A stretch of DNA of 15,206 nucleotides from contig DATBDE010000027.1 of the NCBI GenBank assembly GCA_036270095.1, positions 1 to 15,206 of the forward strand, written 5' to 3'. The position numbers and the translations under genes were made by a program. The first letter of the stretch is position 1. Every line of letters starts with the position of its first letter. The stretch comes from DATBDE01 sp036270095. Its GTDB lineage: Bacteria; Actinomycetota; Thermoleophilia; Solirubrobacterales; Solirubrobacteraceae. Of the stretch, positions 6,580 through 13,548 are shown in pieces. The notes under the pieces are model-generated. The model ran no database searches. It had not been told where the DNA came from and was given only the letters and a program-made list of their open reading frames with translations.

Positions 6580-8136
6580 TTGGACGCCCACGGCCCGGCC
6601 CCCGTTTACCCCAGCACCGTCGGTGCCGTACTCAGGCGCACGACCGGGCGGCTCCCGGGCCGGCTGGCGCTGACCTTCGCCGACCGGCGCTGGACCTACG
6701 CCGAGCTCGACCGCGGCGCCGACCGTGTCGCCGCCGCGCTGCGCGGCCTCGGGCTCGCGCACGGCGAACGCGTCGCCGCGTTCGGCAAGAACTCCGACGC
6801 CTACCTGCTGCTCTACTTGGGCTGCGCCCGCGCCGGCCTCGTCCACGTGCCGGTCAACTTCAACGCCCGCGGCGAGGAGCTCGCCTACCTGCTCACGCAG
6901 TCCGAGCCCACCGCCGCGTTCGTCGACGCCGCGCTGACCGCGCACGTCGAGGCGGTCGAGGACCGCCTTGGCGAGCTGCACCGCGGCGCGCTGCGCGACG
7001 ACGTCCTGGCCTGGGCGCTCGACGACGCCGCGCCCGAGCACGCAGAGGACGGCATTCGCGACGACGACCTCGTCCAGCTCCTCTACACCTCGGGCACGAC
7101 CTCGCAGCCCAAGGGCGCGATGCTCACCCACCGCGCGCTCGTCCACGAGTACGCGTCCTGCATCGCCGCCCTCGACATCACCGCCGACGACGCGCCGCTG
7201 CACACCATGCCGCTCTACCACTCGGCGCAGATGCACGTCTTCCTCCTGCCCGGCCTGGCCGTGGGGGCGACCAACCACCTGCTCGAGGGCCCCGACCTCG
7301 ACGCCGTCCTCGAGCGCGTCCCCCGCGACGGCATCACGTCGTTGTTCTTCCCGCCCTCGGTCTGGGTCGGGCTGGCCAACCACCCCGGCCTGACCGACGC
7401 CGACCTGCGCTCCCTGCGCCGCGCCTACTACGGCGCCTCGATCATGCCCGTGCCCGTGCTCGAGCGCCTGCAGGCGCGCCTGCCCGAGGTCGGGTTCTAC
7501 AACTGCTTCGGCCAGTCCGAGATCGGGCCGCTGGCCACCGTCCTGCGCCCGGAGGAGCACGCGCAGCGGCCGGACTCGGTCGGCCGCTCGGTGCTGTTCG
7601 TGGAGACCCGTGTCGTCGACGCCGACCTGCAGGACGTGCCGCCGGGCGAGCTCGGCGAGGTCGTCTACCGCTCGCCCCAGCTCTGCACCGGTTACTGGGG
7701 CAAGCCGGAGGAGACCGCCGAGGCGTTCGCTGGCGGCTGGTTCCACTGCGGCGACCTCGTGCGCAGCGATGACGAGGGCTACCTGTTCGTCGTCGACCGC
7801 ATCAAGGACGTCGTGAACACCGGCGGCGTGCTCGTCGCCTCGCGCGAGGTCGAGGACGCGCTCTACGGCCACGCCGCCGTCGCCGAGGTCGCGGTCGTCG
7901 GCCTGCCCCACGAGCGCTGGATCGAGGCCATCGCCGCGGTCGTCGTGCTCAAGGACGACGTCGAGCCGCAGGCGCTCATCGACTACGCCAAGGGCCGGCT
8001 CGCGCCCCACAAGGTGCCCAAGTCCGTGCACCCCATCGACGAGCTGCCCAAGAACGCCTCGGGCAAGGTGCTCAAGCGCGAGCTGCGCCGCCAGCTCGGC
8101 GGCTCCGAGTCCGCGGTCGGCCGGGTCGCCGGCTAG
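6580..8136 (+). CDS. Fatty-acid/acyl-CoA ligase (AMP-forming, ANL superfamily)
   Basis: This 518-residue cytosolic enzyme should activate a carboxylic acid with ATP to an acyl-adenylate, then transfer it to CoA. Core motifs are in order: the phosphate-binding loop 'YTSGTTSQPKG' (169-179), 'YGASIMPVPVLERL' and 'YNCFGQSEIGPLA' (adenine pocket), the ATP-ribose Asp in 'GGWFHCGDL' (D392), hinge/ribose Arg in 'VDRIKDVVNTGG' (R407), and the C-terminal catalytic lysine in 'PKNASGKVLKREL' (K496). The loop has Ser175 where Gly is usual. The length matches medium/long-chain acyl-CoA ligases; substrate range cannot be read. The start is TTG 6580: no ATG or GTG is suitably placed upstream of the conserved 'YPSTVGAVLRRTTGRLPGRLAL' region, and a -10-like TAGGCT lies just before it, suggesting leaderless initiation. 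It begins 18 bases after the LuxR remnant. Its stop shares CTAG with the stop of the convergent terC. Confidence 0.88.
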   Translation: MDAHGPAPVYPSTVGAVLRRTTGRLPGRLALTFADRRWTYAELDRGADRVAAALRGLGLAHGERVAAFGKNSDAYLLLYLGCARAGLVHVPVNFNARGEELAYLLTQSEPTAAFVDAALTAHVEAVEDRLGELHRGALRDDVLAWALDDAAPEHAEDGIRDDDLVQLLYTSGTTSQPKGAMLTHRALVHEYASCIAALDITADDAPLHTMPLYHSAQMHVFLLPGLAVGATNHLLEGPDLDAVLERVPRDGITSLFFPPSVWVGLANHPGLTDADLRSLRRAYYGASIMPVPVLERLQARLPEVGFYNCFGQSEIGPLATVLRPEEHAQRPDSVGRSVLFVETRVVDADLQDVPPGELGEVVYRSPQLCTGYWGKPEETAEAFAGGWFHCGDLVRSDDEGYLFVVDRIKDVVNTGGVLVASREVEDALYGHAAVAEVAVVGLPHERWIEAIAAVVVLKDDVEPQALIDYAKGRLAPHKVPKSVHPIDELPKNASGKVLKRELRRQLGGSESAVGRVAG

Positions 8137-9002
8137 GACGGCTGCGCGCGGCCCGCGTCGCGGCGCTCGGCCACGACCGACGCCAGCGCCGCCGCCCCCA
8201 TCAGCCCGAGCACGACCGCCAGCGACAGCCCCGTGGGCGGATGCCACACGTCGACCAGCAGCAGCTTGGCGGCGACGTAGGCGAGGATCGCCGCCAGGCC
8301 CAGGTGCAGGAAGCGGAAGCGCCCGAGCAGCCCGTCGAGCACGAAGAACAGGCTCACCATGCCCAGCAGGCTGAACGCGTTGGCCGCGAACACGAGGAAC
8401 CCGTCGCGCGTGATCGCCAGAACGGCGGGGATGGAGTCGATCGCGAACATCACGTCGAACGCGGCCACCATCACCATCGCCGCGCGCACGGGCGTCAGCC
8501 CGCGGGGGAACACGCGGCGCAGGGCGCGCATGGCCAGGGTCTTCTCGGGGTCGATGTGGTCGCCGGTGCCGCCGCGGGCGATCTTCCAGGCGGTCAGCCC
8601 GAGCAGGGCGCCGAGCACATAGGTCGTGGGGTGGAAGGCCTCGAGCGCGGTCACGCCGACGACGATGAACAGCGCGCGCAGGGCGATCGCGCCGGCGATG
8701 CCGTAGACGAGCACGCGCCGGCGCTCGTCCGCGGGCACGGCGAAGAAGCCGAACAGCACCGCGAACACGAACAGGTTGTCGAGCGAGAGCGACTTCTCGA
8801 CCGCGAACCCGGCCAGGTACTCGCTCGCCGCCTGCCCGCCGTCGAGCACGAGCAGCACGCCGGCGAAGGCCACGCCGATGACGATCCACGCGACCGACCA
8901 GGCTGCGGCCGAGCGCACCGACGGGGTGCGGCGACCGGCCACGCGGAGATCGACCAGCAGGGCGGCGGCGACGAAGGCGATGACGGCGATCCAGGGAAGC
9001 AC
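8133..9002 (-). CDS. TerC/Alx-family integral membrane protein, probable Mn2+ exporter
   Basis: This 289-residue protein has about seven to nine hydrophobic segments and the conserved acidic motifs of the TerC family: 'EKSLSLDNLFVF' (69-80; E69, D75, N76) and 'DVMFAIDSIPAVLAIT' (183-198; D183, D189, S190), followed by 'FAANAFSLLGMVSLFF'. These half-membrane acidic residues are thought to line a metal path. Family members such as Alx and MeeF/MeeY export Mn2+ or help metalate secreted enzymes. The start is GTG 9002, with an AAGGAG Shine-Dalgarno at 9015-9010, spacing 7 bases. That Shine-Dalgarno is part of a hairpin at the end of a putative Mn2+ riboswitch, which supports the metal assignment. 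Older 'tellurium resistance' naming should not be taken as function. The stop overlaps the convergent acyl-CoA ligase stop in a CTAG palindrome, leaving no room for a separate terminator. Confidence 0.88.
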   Translation of the reverse strand: MLPWIAVIAFVAAALLVDLRVAGRRTPSVRSAAAWSVAWIVIGVAFAGVLLVLDGGQAASEYLAGFAVEKSLSLDNLFVFAVLFGFFAVPADERRRVLVYGIAGAIALRALFIVVGVTALEAFHPTTYVLGALLGLTAWKIARGGTGDHIDPEKTLAMRALRRVFPRGLTPVRAAMVMVAAFDVMFAIDSIPAVLAITRDGFLVFAANAFSLLGMVSLFFVLDGLLGRFRFLHLGLAAILAYVAAKLLLVDVWHPPTGLSLAVVLGLMGAAALASVVAERRDAGRAQPS

Positions 9003-9011
9003 TGCGGAGCT

Positions 9012-9037
9012 CCTTCGAGTCGGGGACGTCTCGAAGG
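9012..9037 (-). promoter_or_regulatory. Anti-Shine-Dalgarno hairpin: expression platform of the terC riboswitch
   Basis: CCTTCGAG (9037-9030) and CTCGAAGG (9019-9012) are perfect 8-bp complements around a 10-base loop. The right arm includes the AAGG of the terC Shine-Dalgarno, so the hairpin hides the ribosome binding site. The left arm's CCTT is also the 3' strand of aptamer stem P1. The two structures exclude each other: ligand-stabilised P1 should free the Shine-Dalgarno and switch translation on. Confidence 0.7.
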
Positions 9038-9127
9038 TTTGGCCCGGCCGGCCGGAAGCCGGATCGACGCGCCGGGCCCGTTGTGGCCGTGCTGACGAAC
9101 GCGCCGTGTCGCAGGGCTACTTCCCTT
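9034..9127 (-). ncRNA. Candidate yybP-ykoY (Mn2+) riboswitch aptamer upstream of terC
   Basis: Reading the - strand, the leader opens with AAGGGAAGTAGC (from 9127), one base from the conserved aptamer start AAGGGGAGUAGC. CGTCAGCACGG follows (9097-9087), resembling the second conserved stretch (CGUCA..CACG type). GC-rich arms follow that can form the remaining helix, and it closes with CCAAACCTT ending at 9034, like the family's AAGACCUU. AAGG at 9127-9124 pairs with CCTT at 9037-9034 as closing stem P1. This riboswitch class commonly precedes TerC/Alx and MntP-type genes and turns them on with Mn2+. The consensus is recalled, not searched. I found no second riboswitch in the window. Confidence 0.7.
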
Positions 9128-9136
9128 GCTCGACGA

Positions 9137-9142
9137 ACGATA
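9137..9142 (-). promoter_or_regulatory. Candidate -10 box for the terC transcript
   Basis: TATCGT on the - strand fits TAnnnT and would place the transcript start near 9130, just before the aptamer's first bases. There is no recognisable -35. It lies only a few bases past the stop of the upstream MFS gene. Confidence 0.3.
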
Positions 9143-9152
9143 GCGGCCGCTA
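9141..9152. repeat. 12-bp perfect palindrome at the MFS stop codon
   Basis: TAGCGGCCGCTA reads the same on both strands and includes the MFS stop codon (9150-9152). With no loop it is a poor hairpin. It could be a protein-binding site or chance in GC-rich DNA. Confidence 0.35.
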
Positions 9153-11111
9153 GGCGGCGAGCGCCTGCTGATGCGCGAGCTCGTCGGCCAGGCGGGCAAT
9201 CATGCGGTCGACGCCGGGGCCCTCGGGCTCCCAGTCGGCGACGAGCGAACGCAGGTCGCGCTCGCGCGCCTCGAGCAGCCGTGCGCGGATCGCGCCGCCG
9301 TCCTCGGTCACGGCCGCGGGCAGCTCGCCGGGCTCGACCAGCCCCTGGACCTGGAGCCCCACCAGGCCGGCCTGCAGCTTGAGCGCGTTGTCCGGTTCCA
9401 TGGCCACGACCGCGGCCGGGCTCACCAGACCGTCGCGCGAGCGCGCGAGCACCACGCCCTCGGCCGGGGTCAGGTCGACGCCGGCGTCGGCGATCACCCG
9501 CTCGATGAAGCCGCGGGTGCGGTCGCGCCCGACGCAGCGGCTGAGCTCGCGCGTGATCTCGCTCAGCGAGTCGATGTCCTGCGGCGGCGGCAGCGCGTCG
9601 CCGAGGTCGCGGTCCTCGATCGTCCGGCGCAGCGGCCGCTCCTCCAGCATCCACGCGAGCACGAAGCTCACCGCCACGACGGCGGCGGCGATGACGAACA
9701 CGGTCGAGAGCGAGTCCGTGAACGACAGCACGAACGCATCGTGCAGGGCCGGGGGCAGCGACTTCACCTGCGCCGGGTTCACCCCGGCGGAGGCCAGCCG
9801 CCCGCCCGCGGCGGCGCCCGCCGGGAGCCGCGAGGCCAGCTCGTCGGCAAGCCGGTTGGAGAAGATCGCGCCCAGGAGCGCCGTGCCCAGCGAGCCGCCG
9901 ATGGAGCGGAACAGCGTGGCCGACGACGTGGCGATGCCGAGCTGCGTGTAGGGCACGGCGTTCTGCACCACGAGCACGAGCACCTGCAGCACGAAGCCCA
10001 GCCCGACGCCGAGCACGAGCATGAACGCCGCCGCCTCCAGCGTGCCGGTGTCCTCGTTCAGGCGCGAGAGCAGCAGGAGCCCGATGGCCGCGATCGCCGT
10101 GCCCAGGATCGGGAAGATCTTGTAGCGCCCGGTGCGCGAGATGACCTGGCCGGACCCGATCGAGGACGCGAGCAGGCCGGCCATGAGCGGAATCAGCTGC
10201 AGCCCCGACGCGGTCGGGCTGAGCCCGCGCACGACCTGCTGGAACAGCGGGAGATAGGTCAGCGCGCCGAACAGCGCGAAGCCGATCACGAAGCTGAGCA
10301 GGCTGGCCAGGACCACGACCCGGTTGCGGAACAGCGACGGCGGCAGCACCGGCTCGGACGCGCGGCGCTCGACGGCCACGAACGCGACCAGGGCCAGCAC
10401 CGCCAGCACCCCCAGGCCGATGACGAAGGCCGAGTCCCAGGCGTAGGTGGTGCCGCCGAGCGTGGTCAGCAGCACCAGCGAAGCCAGGCACACGCCGAGC
10501 AGCACCGTGCCCAGGTAGTCGACGCGACGACGCACGCGCTCGCCCGCGCTGGGCAGCGCGACCGCGATGACCACCAGCGCGAGCGCCCCCAGCGGGAGGT
10601 TGATGTAGAAGATCCAGCGCCAGCTCGCGTTGCTGGTGAAGAAGCCGCCGATCAGTGGCCCGGCCACGCTCGCGAACCCGAACACGGCGCCGAAGAAGCC
10701 CAGGTAGCGGCCGCGCTCGCGCGGCGAGACGATGTCGCCGATCGAGGCCTGGGCGCTGACGATGAGCCCGCCGCCGCCCAGGCCCTGCAGCGCCCGGAAG
10801 GCGATGAGCTCGGTCATGCCCTGCGCCAGCCCACACAGGGCCGAACCGATCAGGAACAGCACGAGCGCGCCCTGCAGCACGCGCTTGCGGCCGTAGAGGT
10901 CGCCGAGCTTCCCGTACAGCGGCGTGACGATGGTGATGGCCAGCAGGTACGACGTGACCACCCACGACAGGTGGTTGAGGCCCCCGAGGTCGCCGACGAT
11001 GGTGGGCAGCGCAGTGGAGACGATGGTCTGGTCCAGCGCCGCCAGCAGCATCGTCAGCATCAGCGCGCCGATGACCAGCGCGAAGCCGCGTCGGGACCTG
11101 ACGCCCTCCAT
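9150..11111 (-). CDS. MFS drug exporter (DHA2, 14-TM type) with C-terminal winged-helix-like extension
   Basis: This 653-residue protein is a proton-coupled multidrug efflux pump of the EmrB/QacA group. Residues 1-490 hold about 14 hydrophobic helices. 'LDQTIVSTALPTI' (26-38) is the DHA motif D1 in helix 1, 'GKLGDLYGRKRV' (67-78) is motif A in the loop after helix 2, 'RALQGLGGGGLI' is motif B, and 'GPLIGGFF' is motif C, the antiporter motif. Residues 491-653 are soluble and charged. A section resembling a MarR-type winged helix runs from 'DLTPAEGVVLARS' through 'LVGLQVQGLVEP', then a helical tail 'EARERDLRSLVADWEPEGPGVDRMIARLADEL'. Similar tails occur on other actinobacterial MFS proteins. 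The start is ATG 11111, preceded 7 bases upstream by TAGCCT with no Shine-Dalgarno, suggesting a nearly leaderless transcript. It is divergent from the small gene at 11167. Substrate unknown. Confidence 0.88.
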   Translation of the reverse strand: MEGVRSRRGFALVIGALMLTMLLAALDQTIVSTALPTIVGDLGGLNHLSWVVTSYLLAITIVTPLYGKLGDLYGRKRVLQGALVLFLIGSALCGLAQGMTELIAFRALQGLGGGGLIVSAQASIGDIVSPRERGRYLGFFGAVFGFASVAGPLIGGFFTSNASWRWIFYINLPLGALALVVIAVALPSAGERVRRRVDYLGTVLLGVCLASLVLLTTLGGTTYAWDSAFVIGLGVLAVLALVAFVAVERRASEPVLPPSLFRNRVVVLASLLSFVIGFALFGALTYLPLFQQVVRGLSPTASGLQLIPLMAGLLASSIGSGQVISRTGRYKIFPILGTAIAAIGLLLLSRLNEDTGTLEAAAFMLVLGVGLGFVLQVLVLVVQNAVPYTQLGIATSSATLFRSIGGSLGTALLGAIFSNRLADELASRLPAGAAAGGRLASAGVNPAQVKSLPPALHDAFVLSFTDSLSTVFVIAAAVVAVSFVLAWMLEERPLRRTIEDRDLGDALPPPQDIDSLSEITRELSRCVGRDRTRGFIERVIADAGVDLTPAEGVVLARSRDGLVSPAAVVAMEPDNALKLQAGLVGLQVQGLVEPGELPAAVTEDGGAIRARLLEARERDLRSLVADWEPEGPGVDRMIARLADELAHQQALAA

Positions 11112-11118
11112 CGGCTGC

Positions 11119-11124
11119 AGGCTA
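11119..11124 (-). promoter_or_regulatory. Candidate -10 box for the MFS exporter
   Basis: TAGCCT on the - strand ends 7 bases before the ATG at 11111, implying a leaderless or nearly leaderless mRNA. It shares a 55-base divergent region (11112-11166) with the promoter for the next gene. No good -35 seen. Confidence 0.4.
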
Positions 11125-11154
11125 CGCGGCGTCAGTCGTCGGGCGACGGACGGC

Positions 11155-11160
11155 TAAGCT
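11155..11160 (+). promoter_or_regulatory. Candidate -10 box for the small charged protein gene
   Basis: TAAGCT ends 6 bases before the ATG at 11167, the geometry of a leaderless actinobacterial promoter. No Shine-Dalgarno is present between it and the ATG, in agreement with that reading. Confidence 0.45.
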
Positions 11161-11166
11161 CGACCC

Positions 11167-11496
11167 ATGGCGCGCCGGCTCCGCTCCCAGAACCAGCTCT
11201 CGCCCGAGGGTCGGGGGCGACCCGGCGGCGGGCGCCAGGACGAGCGCGCCTACCAGGAGGATGCCCGCCAGCGGCTCGTCGACGCGCTGGCCGAGCGCGA
11301 CGAGGAGGGCCTCGACGCCCTGCGCGAGGAGGTCGAGCGCGAGCAGCACAAGGCCGATCAGGGGCGTCCCGCCCGCACGGTGGACGACATCGCCCGGCGC
11401 TGGGCGCGCGCCGCCAAGGCCGCGCGCCAGGGCAAGGACGCCGGCAAGGTGCGGCTCTACAAGGCCGCCGCCGAAGCCGCCGAGCACGCGCGCTAG
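11167..11496 (+). CDS. Small highly charged helical protein, function unknown
   Basis: I do not recognise this 109-residue protein. It has no signal peptide, membrane segment or cysteine. It starts with a basic, glycine-rich stretch ('MARRLRSQNQ...GRGRPGGGRQDER'), then alternating acidic and basic residues predicted to be helical ('QEDARQRLVDALAERDEEGLDALREEVEREQ'), and a basic C-terminal helix ('DIARRWARAAKAARQGKDAGKVRLYKAAAEAAEHAR'). It could bind nucleic acid or another protein through the basic ends, but that is a guess. The ATG start is supported by TAAGCT 6 bases upstream (leaderless type). In-frame coding is credible because the frame has sensible amino-acid composition and an isolated start and stop. 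The L,D-transpeptidase starts 36 bases downstream and may share its transcript. A short CCCGC/GCGGG inverted repeat (11507-11520) sits in that gap. Confidence 0.7.
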   Translation: MARRLRSQNQLSPEGRGRPGGGRQDERAYQEDARQRLVDALAERDEEGLDALREEVEREQHKADQGRPARTVDDIARRWARAAKAARQGKDAGKVRLYKAAAEAAEHAR

Positions 11497-11532
11497 CCGC
11501 TTGAAACCCGCCTCCGCGGGAAGCCTCTGCGT

Positions 11533-12573
11533 GTGAAGCGGAGGTGGTGCCTGGTCGCCGCCGGCCTGCTCGTCGTGCTTCTGGGCCTGGCCGTGGCGGC
11601 CTACATCTACGACCAAGGGCAGGACGGCCGCATCGCCGACGGCGTGCGCGTCGGCGGCGTCGACGTGGGCGGCCTCAATCGGCAGCAGGCCCAGGTGCGC
11701 CTGAACCGCACGCTGGTCGAGCCGCTGCAGCGCACCGTCGTCGTGACGATCGGCTCCGGGCGCCGCGTGCGGCTCTCACCCGACCGCGCCCGCCTGCGCC
11801 TGGACGTCGACCGCTCGATCGCGACGGCCCTGGCCCAGAGTCGCGACGGCTCGATCCTCAGCCGCACCTGGCGTGCGGTGACCGGCGGGAAGCTGAACCG
11901 GCAGCTGCGCCCCCAGGTGCAGTTCTCGCGGGCGGCCGTGCGCGACACCGTGCGCACCGTGGCCGCCCGGCTGAACCGCGCTCCCGCCGACGCCACGGTC
12001 TCACCGTCGGGCACGCGGCTGCGCCGCCTGCCCGGCCGCTATGGCGTGGCCGTCCGCCGGGCCGCGCTGCAGCGCGGGATCGTGCGCCGGCTCGTGCACC
12101 GCGGCGACTCCGGCACGTTCCGTGCGCCGCGGCGGCGGCTCAAGCCCACGGTCACGGCGGCCGAGCTGCCGCGCCGCTACCCGTCCTACGTCGTCGTCGA
12201 CCGCCGGGGCTTCCGGTTGCGCTTCTACCAGCGCCTGCGGCTGGCGCGGACCTACCGCATCGCCGTCGGGCGCCAGGGCCTGGAGACCCCCGCCGGCCTC
12301 TACGACGTCCAGAGCAAGCAGGTCAACCCGTCCTGGCACGTGCCGAAGTCGAGCTGGGCCGGCGACTTGGCCGGCAAGACGATCCCGCCCGGGCCCCAGG
12401 ACCCGCTCAAGGCCCGCTGGATGGGCTTCAACGGCGGCGCCGGCATCCATGGGACCGACGACGTGGGCTCGCTCGGCACCGCGGCCTCGCACGGGTGCAT
12501 CCGCATGGCGATCCCCGACGTCGTGCGCCTCTACCGCAAGGTCGACGTCGGCACACCGGTCTACGTGCAGTAG
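11533..12573 (+). CDS. Membrane-anchored L,D-transpeptidase (YkuD domain)
   Basis: This 346-residue cell-envelope enzyme should form 3-3 peptidoglycan cross-links or attach proteins to the stem peptide. One N-terminal hydrophobic segment (about 6-25) follows 'MKRRW', giving an uncleaved anchor with the rest outside. Residues 36-60 ('DGVRVGGVDVGGLNRQQAQ') match the start of the VanW-associated peptidoglycan-binding domain 4, often found before YkuD domains; this section extends to about residue 215. The YkuD catalytic domain starts near 'YPSYVVVDRRGFRLRFYQ' and includes H306 in 'GIHGTDD' and the signature 'SHGCIRM' with H320 and catalytic C322. The start is GTG 11533, with only a weak GGGAAG nine bases upstream. 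The stop lies 3 bases from the stop of the convergent amidohydrolase. Arginine-rich composition in the middle is notable but fits the GC content. Confidence 0.9.
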   Translation: MKRRWCLVAAGLLVVLLGLAVAAYIYDQGQDGRIADGVRVGGVDVGGLNRQQAQVRLNRTLVEPLQRTVVVTIGSGRRVRLSPDRARLRLDVDRSIATALAQSRDGSILSRTWRAVTGGKLNRQLRPQVQFSRAAVRDTVRTVAARLNRAPADATVSPSGTRLRRLPGRYGVAVRRAALQRGIVRRLVHRGDSGTFRAPRRRLKPTVTAAELPRRYPSYVVVDRRGFRLRFYQRLRLARTYRIAVGRQGLETPAGLYDVQSKQVNPSWHVPKSSWAGDLAGKTIPPGPQDPLKARWMGFNGGAGIHGTDDVGSLGTAASHGCIRMAIPDVVRLYRKVDVGTPVYVQ

Positions 12574-12576
12574 CCG

Positions 12577-13548
12577 CTACTCGAGGCCGAACAGCGTCTG
12601 GGCCGTGCGCGCCCACACGCGCTCCTGCGTCGCGGGCGGCAGGTCGAGCGCGGCCACTGCGTCGACCGCCTTGTCCGAGGCCCAGAACGGCTCGTCGGTG
12701 CCGAACATCATCCGGTCGGCGCCGAAGGTCTCCAGCGCGAGCCGCAGCGCCGGTGGGTAGACGCAGACCGAGTCGGTGTAGAGCCGCTTGACGTGCTCGC
12801 TCGGGGGCACGCTGAGCTTGCCCATGGCGCCCTCGTAGCGCTCGGCCTCGTAGTCGAGGCGGCCGAGGATGTAGGGCAGCAGGCTGCCGATGTGGACGAG
12901 GTAGAGCTTGAAGTCGGGATGGCGCACGTACAGCCCGCCGAGGATCAGGCGCAGCGTGGCCGCGCTCGTCTCCATCAGGAACCCGAGCGTGGTGGGCAGC
13001 GCGTAGGCGTCCACCGCGGGCACGCCCATCGGGTAGGCGGGGTGGAGCATGACCGGCAGGCCGAGCGCGGCGGCGGCGTCGAAGACGGGCGCGAACGCGG
13101 GAGCGTCTAGCGGCTCGACGCCGACGGTGGAGGAGACGTAGGCGCCGGACAGGCCCAACGACGCGGCGCGCTCGAGCTCGGCCACGGCGGCGTCGGGCGC
13201 CTGCCAGGGCAGCGTCGCCACCGCCGCGAAGCGGGCGTCACGGCTGGCCTCGGCCAGCTCGTCGTTGCACGCGCGCGCGACCGCGATCGCCTCCGCGGGC
13301 GCGAACTGCTCCACGCTCGGCGTGATCACGCTGAGCACCGACGTGTCGATCCCCGCCGCCTGCGCGCGCTGCCCGGCCGCCTCGAGGTCGATGGCCGCCC
13401 GCCACAGCGGGAACGAGATCCCGTCGTGCCAGTCGACGACCAGGTCGCCGTTCTGCCGCGTCAGGCGGGGGATGTCCTCGCGGCCCTCCAGCGCCTCGCG
13501 CAGCGCCGAGGGCATGTAGTGCACGTGGGTATCGACCCGTTGCCTCAC
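12577..13548 (-). CDS. Amidohydrolase-2 family metal-dependent hydrolase/decarboxylase (ACMSD-like)
   Basis: This 323-residue TIM-barrel metalloenzyme belongs to the family of ACMSD, gamma-resorcylate decarboxylase and related enzymes. The metal-binding HxH motif is right at the N-terminus (H8, H10 in 'VDTHVHYMP'). Further ligands appear as H169 ('VMLHPAYP'), H219 ('LVHIGSLLPYILGR', replacing the commoner HxGG) and D285 ('GTDEPFWAS'). The start is GTG 13548, chosen because it overlaps the preceding gene's stop as GTGA and puts HxH at the usual distance. Longer upstream frames exist but overlap the hydrolase. The reaction may be decarboxylation of a carboxymuconate-type or aromatic acid, or hydrolysis; the substrate is unknown. 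It is the last gene of the ridA-gntR-hydrolase operon. There are 3 bases between its stop and the convergent L,D-transpeptidase stop. Confidence 0.87.
   Translation of the reverse strand: MRQRVDTHVHYMPSALREALEGREDIPRLTRQNGDLVVDWHDGISFPLWRAAIDLEAAGQRAQAAGIDTSVLSVITPSVEQFAPAEAIAVARACNDELAEASRDARFAAVATLPWQAPDAAVAELERAASLGLSGAYVSSTVGVEPLDAPAFAPVFDAAAALGLPVMLHPAYPMGVPAVDAYALPTTLGFLMETSAATLRLILGGLYVRHPDFKLYLVHIGSLLPYILGRLDYEAERYEGAMGKLSVPPSEHVKRLYTDSVCVYPPALRLALETFGADRMMFGTDEPFWASDKAVDAVAALDLPPATQERVWARTAQTLFGLE

Noticed and set aside
8241..9095. 284-codon open frame on the + strand opposite terC
   Set aside because: It is antisense to a clear membrane protein and across its riboswitch leader, with His/Glu/Gln-rich low-complexity translation.
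6298..10965. Very long open frame (about 1,555 codons) on the - strand
   Set aside because: It runs antisense to the acyl-CoA ligase and out of frame with terC and the MFS gene. Its translation is arginine/alanine-rich low complexity. GC-rich DNA leaves such frames open by chance.
9171..11504. 777-codon open frame on the + strand opposite the MFS gene
   Set aside because: It is the mirror of the MFS gene, with composition dominated by Arg, Gln, His and Glu, no domain, and a run into the small gene in the wrong frame.
11507..11520. CCCGC/GCGGG inverted repeat between the small gene and the L,D-transpeptidase as a terminator
   Set aside because: The stem has only 5 bp, there is no U-tract, and the next gene starts 13 bases on. 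Chance in GC-rich DNA is likely.
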